The notes: generated by a model not told the origin, from the sequence alone. Counted from the stretch's first letter, positions 1 through 5,905 are shown. The stretch: DNA of 7,561 nucleotides from Methylovirgula sp. (GCA_030040215.1 JASHUD010000082.1:1-7561), one strand, 5' to 3'. Made by a program: numbers and translations.

Positions 1-468
1 GGCGATACGATCCGCATCTCGCTCACGCCCGAGCCGGGCGGCGACCGCACGCTCGAAGTGAAAGTCGCGCAGGAAATCCTGCAGACCATGGGTTTCCGCA
101 CCTTCGTGCCGCTCGTCGCCGCCTGCCCCGGCTGCGGGCGCACCACCTCGACCGTGTTTCAGGAATTGGCGCGTGACATCCAAGCCTATATCCGCGATGC
201 CATGCCCGGCTGGAAGGAACGCTACCCCGGCGTCGAGACGCTCAACGTCGCGGTCATGGGCTGCATCGTCAACGGGCCCGGCGAATCGAAACACGCCGAT
301 ATCGGCATTTCTCTGCCGGGCACCGGCGAGACGCCGGCGGCGCCGGTGTTCATCGACGGTAAGAAAGCGATGACGCTGCGCGGCGAGGGCATCGCCGCCG
401 AATTCAAGACGCTGGTGCAGGACTATATCGAGCGGCGCTTCGGCGGGGCAAAGAATGCCGCGGAATAG
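1..468 (+). CDS. ispG: 4-hydroxy-3-methylbut-2-en-1-yl diphosphate synthase, C-terminal part (5' end outside window)
   Basis: IspG (GcpE) converts 2-C-methyl-erythritol 2,4-cyclodiphosphate to HMBPP, the penultimate step of the MEP isoprenoid pathway, using a [4Fe-4S] cluster in the cytosol. The frame is open from base 1, starting at residues GDTIR, and ends with TAG at 466-468, so 155 C-terminal residues are visible. The three cluster cysteines can be placed: two in ACPGCGRT (codons at 124 and 133) and one in MGCIVNGPGE (codon at 262). The Glu of NGPGE (codon at 283) matches the conserved catalytic/ligand Glu of the family. The GTG at 58 is internal, not a start: the conserved sequence runs straight through from base 1. 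Family members are roughly 370-430 residues, so well over half of the gene lies upstream. No strong terminator hairpin follows the stop. Confidence 0.97.
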   Translation, partial: GDTIRISLTPEPGGDRTLEVKVAQEILQTMGFRTFVPLVAACPGCGRTTSTVFQELARDIQAYIRDAMPGWKERYPGVETLNVAVMGCIVNGPGESKHADIGISLPGTGETPAAPVFIDGKKAMTLRGEGIAAEFKTLVQDYIERRFGGAKNAAE

Positions 469-605
469 CGTATTCCTTTAAAATTTAGCGAAAATCTTTC
501 TGCGGCATTGTTCCGGCCATGGCATTTTGACCGGCATCAATGGCGGCTGAGCGTCGGACCACCTATATTAAGCAGGCAGGTAGGCCGTTTCTGGAGATTG
601 AGGCC
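469..605. other. Intergenic region between ispG and the secreted-protein gene
   Basis: This 137-base gap starts with an AT-rich stretch (about 473-500), unlike the GC-rich genes around it. It contains a TATATT at 564-569 that could be a -10 box for the downstream gene, but the bases 17 upstream (541-546) do not resemble a -35 box. A TTGACC at 527-532 is too far away to pair with it. GGAG at 593-596 is a good ribosome binding site, nine bases before the ATG at 606. I see no GC-rich stem followed by a T run that would terminate ispG. Confidence 0.4.
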
Positions 606-1091
606 ATGATCAAAGGCTGGGCGGCGGTTGTTGCGACCCTTGCGGCGCTTGCATTCGCGGGGAGCGCAACCGCGCATCCCAAAGCCGTCCATCGGCACGC
701 GCGGCATCTCGGGGCCGTGGGTGCCATAGCGCCCGGCAAGGTCTATAGCGCGCGCGGTCATTATGCCGCGCTCGTCGGCGATCCCGGCAGCGGCCTCGGT
801 TTCTACCCGCTGCCCTATCAGGTTCGCGTCGGCGCCTGGCGTTATCGCATGCGCAGCGTCACTTCGCTGCCGCCCTGGGTCAATCCCAACCCGGTCATCG
901 CCGCCGCGCAGGCGCAGGCCGTGCGCTACTGGGGCTGGGGCGATCCCACGCCCGCCAACTCCTATCATTACGGCGTCTACGATCCGATCGACGGCGTCGG
1001 CTCGCCGTTCTTTGCCGGCTATTATGGGCCTGCGGGTGGCGATGACGACGACGATTCCGGCTTTCCCTTCGGCCATCCGTACGGGCCGTAA
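606..1091 (+). CDS. Small secreted protein of unknown function (161 aa)
   Basis: I do not recognise this protein. The start at 606 is chosen because GGAG at 593-596 precedes it at good spacing and because it gives a textbook signal peptide: a short basic start (MIK), an Ala/Leu/Val-rich core, and an A-T-A cleavage site after about residue 23. An in-frame ATG at 540 would bury that signal behind 22 charged residues. The mature part is about 138 residues with no cysteine. It begins with a His-rich stretch (HPKAVHRHARH, 24-34). The middle is rich in Tyr, Trp, Gly and Pro. Near the end is a run of five Asp (146-150), followed by an aromatic Gly/Pro tail. It is probably exported to the periplasm or envelope by the Sec pathway. 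The His and Asp clusters could bind metal, but that is only inference. Its stop codon abuts the stop of the convergent membrane-protein gene. Confidence 0.8.
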   Translation: MIKGWAAVVATLAALAFAGSATAHPKAVHRHARHLGAVGAIAPGKVYSARGHYAALVGDPGSGLGFYPLPYQVRVGAWRYRMRSVTSLPPWVNPNPVIAAAQAQAVRYWGWGDPTPANSYHYGVYDPIDGVGSPFFAGYYGPAGGDDDDDSGFPFGHPYGP

Positions 1092-1796
1092 TCAGACCAA
1101 TCCCGCCGCGATGTTGACCGTCAACGCCAGCACGGCGCTGTTGAAGAAGAACGCCAGTACGCAGTGGACGAGCGCGGTGCGGCGCATGCCGCGCGCCCAT
1201 ATTTCGATGTCGGCGGTTGCGCAGGCAACGCCGATGACAAACGAGAAATAGAAGAAATCGAGATAGTCGGGTTCGCTGGTTCCGGGAAACCGGAGAGCCG
1301 CGTGCGATTGCGCGGCGTTTGGACCCTTTAGGATGCGCTCGGCGAAATATTCATGCGCATAATGCAGGGCGAACATCACATGGATGAAGGTCCAAGCGCT
1401 TACGATCGTCGCCGCGGCAAGGCCGATATGAAGAGCCCTCAGCAGGCCGCTTGAGTCTTTCACGATCGTCAGTTCGGCGAAAATCCCGCCGAAAGCGGCA
1501 AATGCCGCGAGTATCGCAAGAATCAGAATGGCGAAGCGCCCGTCGTCCTGAATCGCGGCTCTCCGCATAACCGTCTCTTTCGAGTCCATCGCGATCATAA
1601 TGCCCACAAGCACAAAATAGAGCCAAAGACCGGCGTTCCAGCCGATCAGGGTTCTTGTCACCATCCGAATGTCGTGAGGCAGAAGGATGCCGATGAAGAT
1701 TCCACAGGCGCAGCTAACGAACAGCCGCGGTCGCGACTGAACGATGCGAATCGGCCGCCAATAGCGTCGTCGCCTGGGTTCGGGCAGCGCGCTCAA
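1092..1796 (-). CDS. DUF1345 family integral membrane protein (234 aa), TTG start
   Basis: This protein matches the DUF1345 pattern: a basic N-terminus, an RRAAIQDDG segment (78-86), SAWTFIHVMFALHYAHEY (133-150), then PDYLDFFYFSFVIG (176-189) and a C-terminal helix ending in LTVNIAAG. I count five to six hydrophobic segments, near residues 23-41, 49-69, 87-108, 120-145, 178-197 and 207-231. It is an inner-membrane protein; the family has no established function that I know of. The start is inferred to be TTG at 1796-1794, which overlaps the ispA stop as TTGA. It is the only nearby start that keeps the Arg-rich N-terminus and first membrane segment; the first ATG (residue 45) would delete both. 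Only a weak AAGAA precedes it, so translation probably depends on coupling to ispA. It is likely co-transcribed with ispA. Confidence 0.88.
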   Translation of the reverse strand: MSALPEPRRRRYWRPIRIVQSRPRLFVSCACGIFIGILLPHDIRMVTRTLIGWNAGLWLYFVLVGIMIAMDSKETVMRRAAIQDDGRFAILILAILAAFAAFGGIFAELTIVKDSSGLLRALHIGLAAATIVSAWTFIHVMFALHYAHEYFAERILKGPNAAQSHAALRFPGTSEPDYLDFFYFSFVIGVACATADIEIWARGMRRTALVHCVLAFFFNSAVLALTVNIAAGLV

Positions 1797-2710
1797 TTCT
1801 TGCGGGCAACCGCGAAGCGCGCCGCCTCCCTTAAAATCGCGCCGGTTTCGCCGAACTTCGCCAGCGCGGCGACGGCTTCCTCGGCGAGTTTGTCGCGCCG
1901 TGCCCGCGCCGCTTCGAGTCCGAGCGCGGCGACGAGCGTCGCCTTGTTGCGGTCGGCATCCTTGCCGGCGCGTTTGCCGAGCGCCGCCTCGTCTGCCTCG
2001 ACGTCGAGAATGTCGTCGGCGACCTGAAAGGCCGCGCCGATCGCCTGCCCGTAGCGCGATAACGCGGCCTTGGCGGCGGCATCGGCGCGTCCCAGAATCG
2101 CGCCGGCCTCTACCGCGTAGCGCAGCAGCGCGCCGGTCTTCATCGATTGCAGCATGACGACGGCTTCCGGCGTATGCGGCGCCGCGGCGGCTTCCGCCTC
2201 TAGATCGAGTACCTGGCCGCCGACCATGTTGCCGAGGCCGGCGGCGCGGGCCAGCGCAAGCACAAGAGCGGCGCGAATCGCCGGATCCGAATCGCTCGCC
2301 GGATCGGCCGTCACGTCGAACGCATAGGTCAAAAGCCCGTCGCCGACCAAAATGGCGGTCGCTTCGTCATAGGCGCGATGCGTGGTCGGCCGGCCGCGCC
2401 GCAGATCGTCGTTGTCGAGCGCCGGCAGATCGTCGTGCACCAGCGAATAGCAATGCACCATCTCGACGGCGGCTGCGGCGCGCAGCACGCCTTCACCTTC
2501 GATGCCGAACAGCCGCGCCGTTTCGACCATCAGGAAAGGCCGCAGCCGCTTGCCGCCGCCGAGGCTCGCGTAACGCATGGCCGCGAGAAATCGCGCCGGC
2601 CGAAACGTCTCTCCCGGCAAAGGCGAGGCCGACAGAAGCTTGTCGAGCATCGCCTCGGTCGCGTCCGCCACGGCCGTGAGACGTGCCTGGAAATCTTCTT
2701 TCCCCGTCAT
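1793..2710 (-). CDS. ispA: Farnesyl diphosphate synthase / short-chain polyprenyl synthetase (305 aa)
   Basis: This is a trans-prenyltransferase that adds isopentenyl diphosphate to DMAPP and GPP, making FPP in the cytosol. Visible motifs are GGGKRLRP (51-58, diphosphate binding), the first Asp-rich motif DDLPALDND (93-101) with the DDxxxxD spacing typical of bacterial enzymes, RRG (104-106), and the second Asp-rich motif ADDILD (231-236) followed by GKRAGKD and a conserved Lys (256). Tyr and Ser at five and four residues before the first Asp match E. coli IspA, favouring FPP over longer products, although GGPP synthase cannot be excluded. The length suits the family (about 300). The ATG at 2710-2708 is chosen because GGGGAA lies four bases upstream (2719-2714) and because homology begins there. 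Upstream codons remain open for another 108 residues, but those are antisense to mtgA. It is the first gene of a probable operon with the DUF1345 gene. Confidence 0.95.
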   Translation of the reverse strand: MTGKEDFQARLTAVADATEAMLDKLLSASPLPGETFRPARFLAAMRYASLGGGKRLRPFLMVETARLFGIEGEGVLRAAAAVEMVHCYSLVHDDLPALDNDDLRRGRPTTHRAYDEATAILVGDGLLTYAFDVTADPASDSDPAIRAALVLALARAAGLGNMVGGQVLDLEAEAAAAPHTPEAVVMLQSMKTGALLRYAVEAGAILGRADAAAKAALSRYGQAIGAAFQVADDILDVEADEAALGKRAGKDADRNKATLVAALGLEAARARRDKLAEEAVAALAKFGETGAILREAARFAVARKN

Positions 2711-2776
2711 GCGTTCCCCGTCCCATCCTTGGCCGCTCCGCTTGCCCGATCGCGGCAGATCGGTCAAGGCTCGCCC
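2711..2776. promoter_or_regulatory. Divergent ispA-mtgA intergenic region with a 6-bp inverted repeat
   Basis: These 66 bases separate two divergent start codons, so the control elements of both genes must lie here or inside the genes. CCGATC (2746-2751) and GATCGG (2758-2763) form an inverted repeat around six bases. On the - strand, a TTGACC (2767-2762) at the edge of this repeat could be a -35 box for ispA, but the bases 17 further on (CAAGCG) are a poor -10. The mtgA ribosome binding site AAGG is at 2766-2769. The promoter reading is tentative; the repeat is a direct observation. Confidence 0.3.
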
Positions 2777-3472
2777 ATGGTTCGAAAATCCGGCAATTTC
2801 GGCGGGTTCCGTGCGGTCGTGCGATGGCTTACGCGGCTCGTCTTGCTGGTTCTCTTCGTGCTTGCCGGGCTCATTCTCCTCTACCGCTTCGTTTCCCCGG
2901 TCTCGACCTTGATGCTCGCCCGCATGCTGCTCCACGAGAAGGTCGAGCGCGACTACCTGCCGCTCGATCGCTTCTCGCCCAATCTTCTGGCCGCCGTGGT
3001 GATGTCCGAGGATGCGCATTTCTGCCGCCACCACGGGGTCGACTGGGGCGCGATGCGCGAGGTGATCGACGAAAGCGGCGTCAGAGGGCCGGCACGCGGC
3101 GCCTCGACGATCACGATGCAGGTGGCGAAAAACCTGTTTCTATGGCCCGGCCGCTCCTACGTCCGCAAGGGCTTCGAAATTCCGCTGGCGCTTTTGCTCG
3201 ATCGGGTCTGGCCGAAGTCGCGCATTCTGGAAATCTACCTGAACATCGCCGAATGGGGCGACGGGGTCTTTGGCGCCGAGGCGGCCGCGGAGACCTATTT
3301 TCACAAGAGCGCCGCGAATCTCAGCTTGCATGAGGCGGCGCTGCTCGCCGCCGTCCTGCCCGACCCCTATACGCGCAGCGTGCTGCATCCCAATTGGCGG
3401 GTCACCATCCATGCGCGCATCGTCGAGCGGCGCGTCAACCGGACGCCGGGATTTCTCGACTGCGTGCGATAA
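2777..3472 (+). CDS. mtgA: Monofunctional biosynthetic peptidoglycan transglycosylase (231 aa)
   Basis: MtgA is a GT51 glycosyltransferase that polymerises lipid II into glycan strands at the periplasmic face of the inner membrane, without a transpeptidase domain. A basic N-terminus is followed by one membrane anchor (about 19-40). The GT51 motifs follow in order: SEDAHFCRHHGVDW (77-90) with the catalytic Glu at 78, RGASTITMQVAKNLFL (107-122), RKGFE (130-134), and ILEIYLNIAEWG.GVFGAEAAA (150-171), then EAALLAAVLPDP (186-197). The length matches the family and there is no penicillin-binding domain. The start at 2777 is supported by AAGG at 2766-2769 and by homology beginning close to it; upstream codons remain open but are antisense to ispA. 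The next gene, rpmF, follows on the same strand after 95 bases and could be partly co-transcribed, although a separate rpmF promoter is likely. Confidence 0.96.
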   Translation: MVRKSGNFGGFRAVVRWLTRLVLLVLFVLAGLILLYRFVSPVSTLMLARMLLHEKVERDYLPLDRFSPNLLAAVVMSEDAHFCRHHGVDWGAMREVIDESGVRGPARGASTITMQVAKNLFLWPGRSYVRKGFEIPLALLLDRVWPKSRILEIYLNIAEWGDGVFGAEAAAETYFHKSAANLSLHEAALLAAVLPDPYTRSVLHPNWRVTIHARIVERRVNRTPGFLDCVR

Positions 3473-3567
3473 CGACGGCCCGTTGGGCGGCAATTTCGAG
3501 TAGCCAAAAGCGCCGTTTGCGTGTATCAGCCGGCCCACGAAACTGGGTCCGATCGTTTGGAGCGGAT
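3473..3567 (+). promoter_or_regulatory. rpmF: rpmF leader with a small hairpin
   Basis: This gap of 95 bases should hold the rpmF promoter and 5' leader. GGCCCA (3532-3537) can pair with TGGGTC (3544-3549), including one G-U pair, around the loop CGAAAC, about 20 bases before the ribosome binding site GGAG (3559-3562). A weaker GCCC/GGGC hairpin (3478-3488) lies just after the mtgA stop but lacks a T run, so it is not a convincing terminator. I could not pick out a clear -35/-10 pair. Confidence 0.3.
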
Positions 3568-3756
3568 ATGGCTGTCCCGAAACGCAAAACTTCTCGGATG
3601 AAACGCGGCTTCCGCCGCTCGGCCGATGCGCTGAAGGCGCCGACCTATGTCGAGGATAAGGACTCGGGCGAACTGCGTCGCCCGCACCACATCGATCGCA
3701 AGAGCGGGATGTACCGCGGCCGGCAGGTGTTGAAACCCAAGGCGAAGCAGGACTGA
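3568..3756 (+). CDS. rpmF: 50S ribosomal protein L32 (62 aa)
   Basis: This is ribosomal protein L32 (bL32), a small basic component of the large subunit. The N-terminus MAVPKRKTSRMKRGFRRS and the later HHID..SGMYRGRQV stretch are characteristic of the family, and 62 residues is the usual length. It has no cysteines, so it is the form without a zinc ribbon. The ATG at 3568 is fixed by GGAG at 3559-3562 and by the conserved MAVP start; in-frame codons upstream belong to the intergenic region. Unlike many bacteria, it is not followed by plsX/fabH. Instead it converges on phbB with a gap of 12 bases (3757-3768) and no visible terminator. Confidence 0.97.
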   Translation: MAVPKRKTSRMKRGFRRSADALKAPTYVEDKDSGELRRPHHIDRKSGMYRGRQVLKPKAKQD

Positions 3757-3768
3757 ACCGCGCTGACC

Positions 3769-4494
3769 TTAGATCATATATTGGCCGCCGTTCACCGAAA
3801 GCGTCGCGCCGGTGATGAATCCCGCCTCGTCGGATACTAGGAAGACGACGCAACGCGCCACCTCTTCCGGTTTGCCCAGGCGGCGTACCGGAATTTGCGG
3901 AAGAATCGATTTCTCGAGGATCTCCTTCGGCACGGCTGTGACCATCTCGGTGGCGATATAGCCGGGGCAGACGGCGTTGACGGTAATTCCTCTGCCGGCG
4001 TTCTCCTGCGCCAGCGACTTAGTAAATCCGATATCGCCGGCCTTGGCGGCGGCATAGTTGGTCTGGCCCATCTGTCCCCGCTGGCCGTTGATCGAAGAGA
4101 TGTTGACGATGCGCCCGAAACCGCGGCTGCGCATTCCCTCGATCACCGGCCGCGTCATGTTGAAGAGCGAATTTAGATTGGTGTTGATGACCGCGTACCA
4201 TTGGGCGGGGGTCATCTTGTGGAGCATCGAGTCGCGCGTAATGCCGGCATTGTTGACGAGGATATCGATCGGCCCGAGGTTGGCATCGACCGAGGCGAGA
4301 CCGGCGACGCAGGCGGCGTAGTCCGACACGTCCCATTTGTAGACGGGAATCGCGGTTTCCGATTTGAATTTCGCCGCAGCGTCGTCGTTGCCGTTGTAGA
4401 CCGCAGCGACGCGGTAGCCGGAAGCGGCCAAGGCGTTGCTGATCGCCGCGCCGATGCCGCGCGTGCCGCCACTCACCACCGCGACGCGAGCCAT
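3769..4494 (-). CDS. phbB: Acetoacetyl-CoA reductase, NADPH-dependent (241 aa)
   Basis: PhbB (PhaB) reduces acetoacetyl-CoA to (R)-3-hydroxybutyryl-CoA, the second step of PHB synthesis, in the cytosol. It is a classical short-chain dehydrogenase. The nucleotide-binding glycine motif is GGTRGIG (9-15), NNAG is at 81-84, the active-site Asn is near 106 in NTNLNSLFN, and the catalytic Ser134, Tyr147 and Lys151 lie in SSINGQRGQMGQTNYAAAK. That last segment is the PhaB signature and separates it from FabG, its closest alternative. PGYIATEM (177-184) and the C-terminal VNGGQYM also fit. The ATG at 4494-4492 has AGGGA (4504-4500) five bases upstream. It lies 61 bases downstream of phbA on the same strand and is very likely co-transcribed with it. 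Confidence 0.96.
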   Translation of the reverse strand: MARVAVVSGGTRGIGAAISNALAASGYRVAAVYNGNDDAAAKFKSETAIPVYKWDVSDYAACVAGLASVDANLGPIDILVNNAGITRDSMLHKMTPAQWYAVINTNLNSLFNMTRPVIEGMRSRGFGRIVNISSINGQRGQMGQTNYAAAKAGDIGFTKSLAQENAGRGITVNAVCPGYIATEMVTAVPKEILEKSILPQIPVRRLGKPEEVARCVVFLVSDEAGFITGATLSVNGGQYMI

Positions 4495-4555
4495 TTTGGT
4501 CCCTACCTTCGCCTTCCACCCAAACGATTTGGTTTTTTAGCCTCCGGTATTCACG
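4495..4555 (-). other. phbA-phbB intercistronic gap
   Basis: These 61 bases separate the phbA stop from the phbB start. Read in the direction of the operon, the gap holds an A run, then a small hairpin, then the phbB ribosome binding site (AGGGA, 4504-4500). No terminator is visible on the - strand, so co-transcription of phbA and phbB is expected. Confidence 0.6.
4520..4538 (+). terminator. Terminator-like hairpin on the + strand, antisense to the phb operon
   Basis: On the + strand, CCAAA (4520-4524) and TTTGG (4528-4532) form a stem of five base pairs around CGA, followed at once by six T (4533-4538). This is the layout of a short intrinsic terminator, but the stem is short and AT-rich. 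No + strand gene ends nearby, so it would only stop antisense transcription, for example read-through from rpmF. On the - strand the A run precedes the stem, so it would not terminate phbA. Confidence 0.3.
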
Positions 4556-5731
4556 TCAGCGTTCGATGGCGAGCGCGATCCCCATGCCGCCGCCGATGCA
4601 CAGCGTGGCAAGTCCTTTGCTCACGCCGCGTCGCTGCATTTCGAACAGCAGAGTCACGAGGATCCGCGCTCCCGAAGCGCCGATCGGGTGGCCGATGGCG
4701 ATCGCCCCGCCGTTTACATTCACGATTGCCGGGTCCCAGCCCATGTCTTTATTGACCGCCAGCGCTTGCGCGGCGAAGGCCTCGTTGGCTTCGATAAGTT
4801 CGAGGTCCTTTACCTTCCAGCCGGCTTTTTCCAGCGCCTTGCGCGACGCCGGAATAGGGCCGCTGCCCATGATTGCCGGATCCACGCCGGCGGTCGCCCA
4901 CGACGCGATGCGGCCGAGCGGGCTGAGGCCGCGGGAGCGCGCGTCCTCGGCGCTCATCAGAACGAGCGCCGCGGCGCCGTCGTTAATCCCCGAAGCATTG
5001 CCGGCCGTCACCGTCCCATCTTTCGAAAACGCCGGCTTCAGTTTGGCGAGTCCTTCGAGAGTCGTGCCGGGGCGGATATACTCGTCCTCGGTGACGATGA
5101 CGTCGCCCTTGCGCGTCGCAACCGTAACAGGCGCGATTTCATCGACGAACTTGCCGGCCTTTTGCGCCGCTTCCGCCTTGTTCTGCGAAGCCAGTGCGAA
5201 CTTGTCCTGCTCATCGCGGCTAATCTGCCATTTCGTCGCGATGTTCTCCGCGGTCACACCCATGTGGTAGCCGTGGAAGGCGTCGATGAGCCCGTCGCGC
5301 AGCATGATGTCGACGAACTTGACGTCGCCCATTTTCGTGCCAGTGCGCAGATGCGCGGCGTGCGGTGCCAGCGACATGCTTTCCTGGCCGCCCGCGACGA
5401 TGATTTTCGCGTCGCCATTGACGATCTGCTGCATGCCGAGCGCGACGGCACGCAAGCCAGAACCGCACACCTGATTGATCACCCAGGCAGTCTTTTCCTG
5501 CGGAATTCCGGCCTTCATCGCCGTCTGACGGGCCGGATTCTGGCCTTCCCCGGCAGTCAGAATTTGGCCCAGGATGACCTCGTCGACCTCGTCCTTGGCC
5601 ACTTTGGCGCGCTCGACGGCGGCGGCGACCGCAATCGCGCCGATCTCATGCGCCGGCAGAGCGGCAAAAGCGCCGTTGAAAGATCCGACGGCGGTGCGTG
5701 CCGCCCCGACGATGACGATATCGCGCGACAT
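4556..5731 (-). CDS. phbA: Acetyl-CoA C-acetyltransferase (beta-ketothiolase), 391 aa
   Basis: PhbA (PhaA) condenses two acetyl-CoA into acetoacetyl-CoA, the first step of PHB synthesis, and can also run in the degradative direction. The acyl-accepting Cys89 lies in NQVCGSG (86-92), His348 in NGGAIAIGHPIGASG, and the second catalytic Cys378 in LCIGGGMG. These positions match my memory of the Zoogloea thiolase almost exactly. Other thiolase marks are GQNPARQ (63-69) and EANEAFAAQ (about 314-322). The length is normal for the family and the gene is intact. The ATG at 5731-5729 follows a strong AGGAG (5745-5741) at nine bases. It is first in the operon with phbB and divergent from phaR, so it is probably repressed by PhaR through the shared upstream region. 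Confidence 0.97.
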   Translation of the reverse strand: MSRDIVIVGAARTAVGSFNGAFAALPAHEIGAIAVAAAVERAKVAKDEVDEVILGQILTAGEGQNPARQTAMKAGIPQEKTAWVINQVCGSGLRAVALGMQQIVNGDAKIIVAGGQESMSLAPHAAHLRTGTKMGDVKFVDIMLRDGLIDAFHGYHMGVTAENIATKWQISRDEQDKFALASQNKAEAAQKAGKFVDEIAPVTVATRKGDVIVTEDEYIRPGTTLEGLAKLKPAFSKDGTVTAGNASGINDGAAALVLMSAEDARSRGLSPLGRIASWATAGVDPAIMGSGPIPASRKALEKAGWKVKDLELIEANEAFAAQALAVNKDMGWDPAIVNVNGGAIAIGHPIGASGARILVTLLFEMQRRGVSKGLATLCIGGGMGIALAIER

Positions 5732-5752
5732 TGGGCAACTCTCCTGCGGCTA

Positions 5753-5775
5753 CGGCTTCGATCAAGAAGAAGCCG
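5753..5775 (-). repeat. 7-bp inverted repeat in the phbA leader
   Basis: CGGCTTC (5753-5759) and GAAGCCG (5769-5775) are exact reverse complements separated by nine bases. They lie just upstream of the phbA ribosome binding site (5745-5741). The sequence could be a hairpin in the phbA mRNA leader or a protein-binding operator. There is no T run, so it is not an intrinsic terminator. Confidence 0.5.
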
Positions 5776-5803
5776 CGCGCCGTTACATCGATATTAGTCA
5801 TTC

Positions 5804-5835
5804 TCAAGCATTTCTGCCGGTCCGCGGTCAAGCAT
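5804..5835. repeat. 8-bp direct repeat TCAAGCAT, 24 bases apart
   Basis: TCAAGCAT occurs at 5804-5811 and again at 5828-5835, a start-to-start distance of 24 bases (between two and two and a half helical turns). On the phbA strand it reads ATGCTTGA, which contains TGC. I recall that PhaR sites described in Paracoccus are TGC-rich, so these are candidate half sites; this is inference. Confidence 0.45.
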
Positions 5836-5872
5836 CGCCGCCCCAAAGCCGTTCCCGGAGAATTTCAGTTTT

Positions 5873-5905
5873 CGCAAAGCAATAAAACGCTTATGGTCCT
5901 TTGCG
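5873..5905. repeat. 7-bp inverted repeat upstream of phaR
   Basis: CGCAAAG (5873-5879) and CTTTGCG (5899-5905) are exact reverse complements with 19 bases between them, so their centres are 26 bases apart. The repeat sits about 40-70 bases before the phaR start, where an autoregulatory operator would be expected. Both arms contain GCA/TGC. Confidence 0.45.

Noticed and set aside
537..1076. - strand open frame (179 codons) opposite the secreted protein
   Set aside because: The + strand frame has a ribosome binding site and a clean signal peptide; the - strand frame has neither and resembles a codon-bias shadow.
2378..2776. Open + strand extension of mtgA upstream of 2777
   Set aside because: It is antisense to ispA and Arg-rich, as expected of a shadow frame in GC-rich DNA; mtgA homology and its ribosome binding site support 2777.
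2711..3034. Open - strand extension of ispA by 108 codons upstream of 2710
   Set aside because: It is antisense to mtgA, its translation is low-complexity and charged with no prenyltransferase features, and the ATG at 2710 has a ribosome binding site and matches the family start.
3478..3488. Possible terminator hairpin GCCC-GTT-GGGC after mtgA
   Set aside because: It has only four base pairs and no following T run.
3140..3853. - strand open frame (237 codons) across mtgA, rpmF and the end of phbB
   Set aside because: It crosses three well-supported genes and gaps, with a low-complexity translation and no known motif.
4566..5270. Second + strand open frame (234 codons) opposite phbA
   Set aside because: It lies entirely antisense to phbA, and its Ser/Ala/Pro-rich translation is the usual product of a GC-rich complementary frame.
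4688..5797. Long + strand open frame (369 codons) opposite phbA
   Set aside because: It is an antisense shadow of a well-conserved thiolase gene; the translation is Arg/Asp/His-rich with no recognisable domain.
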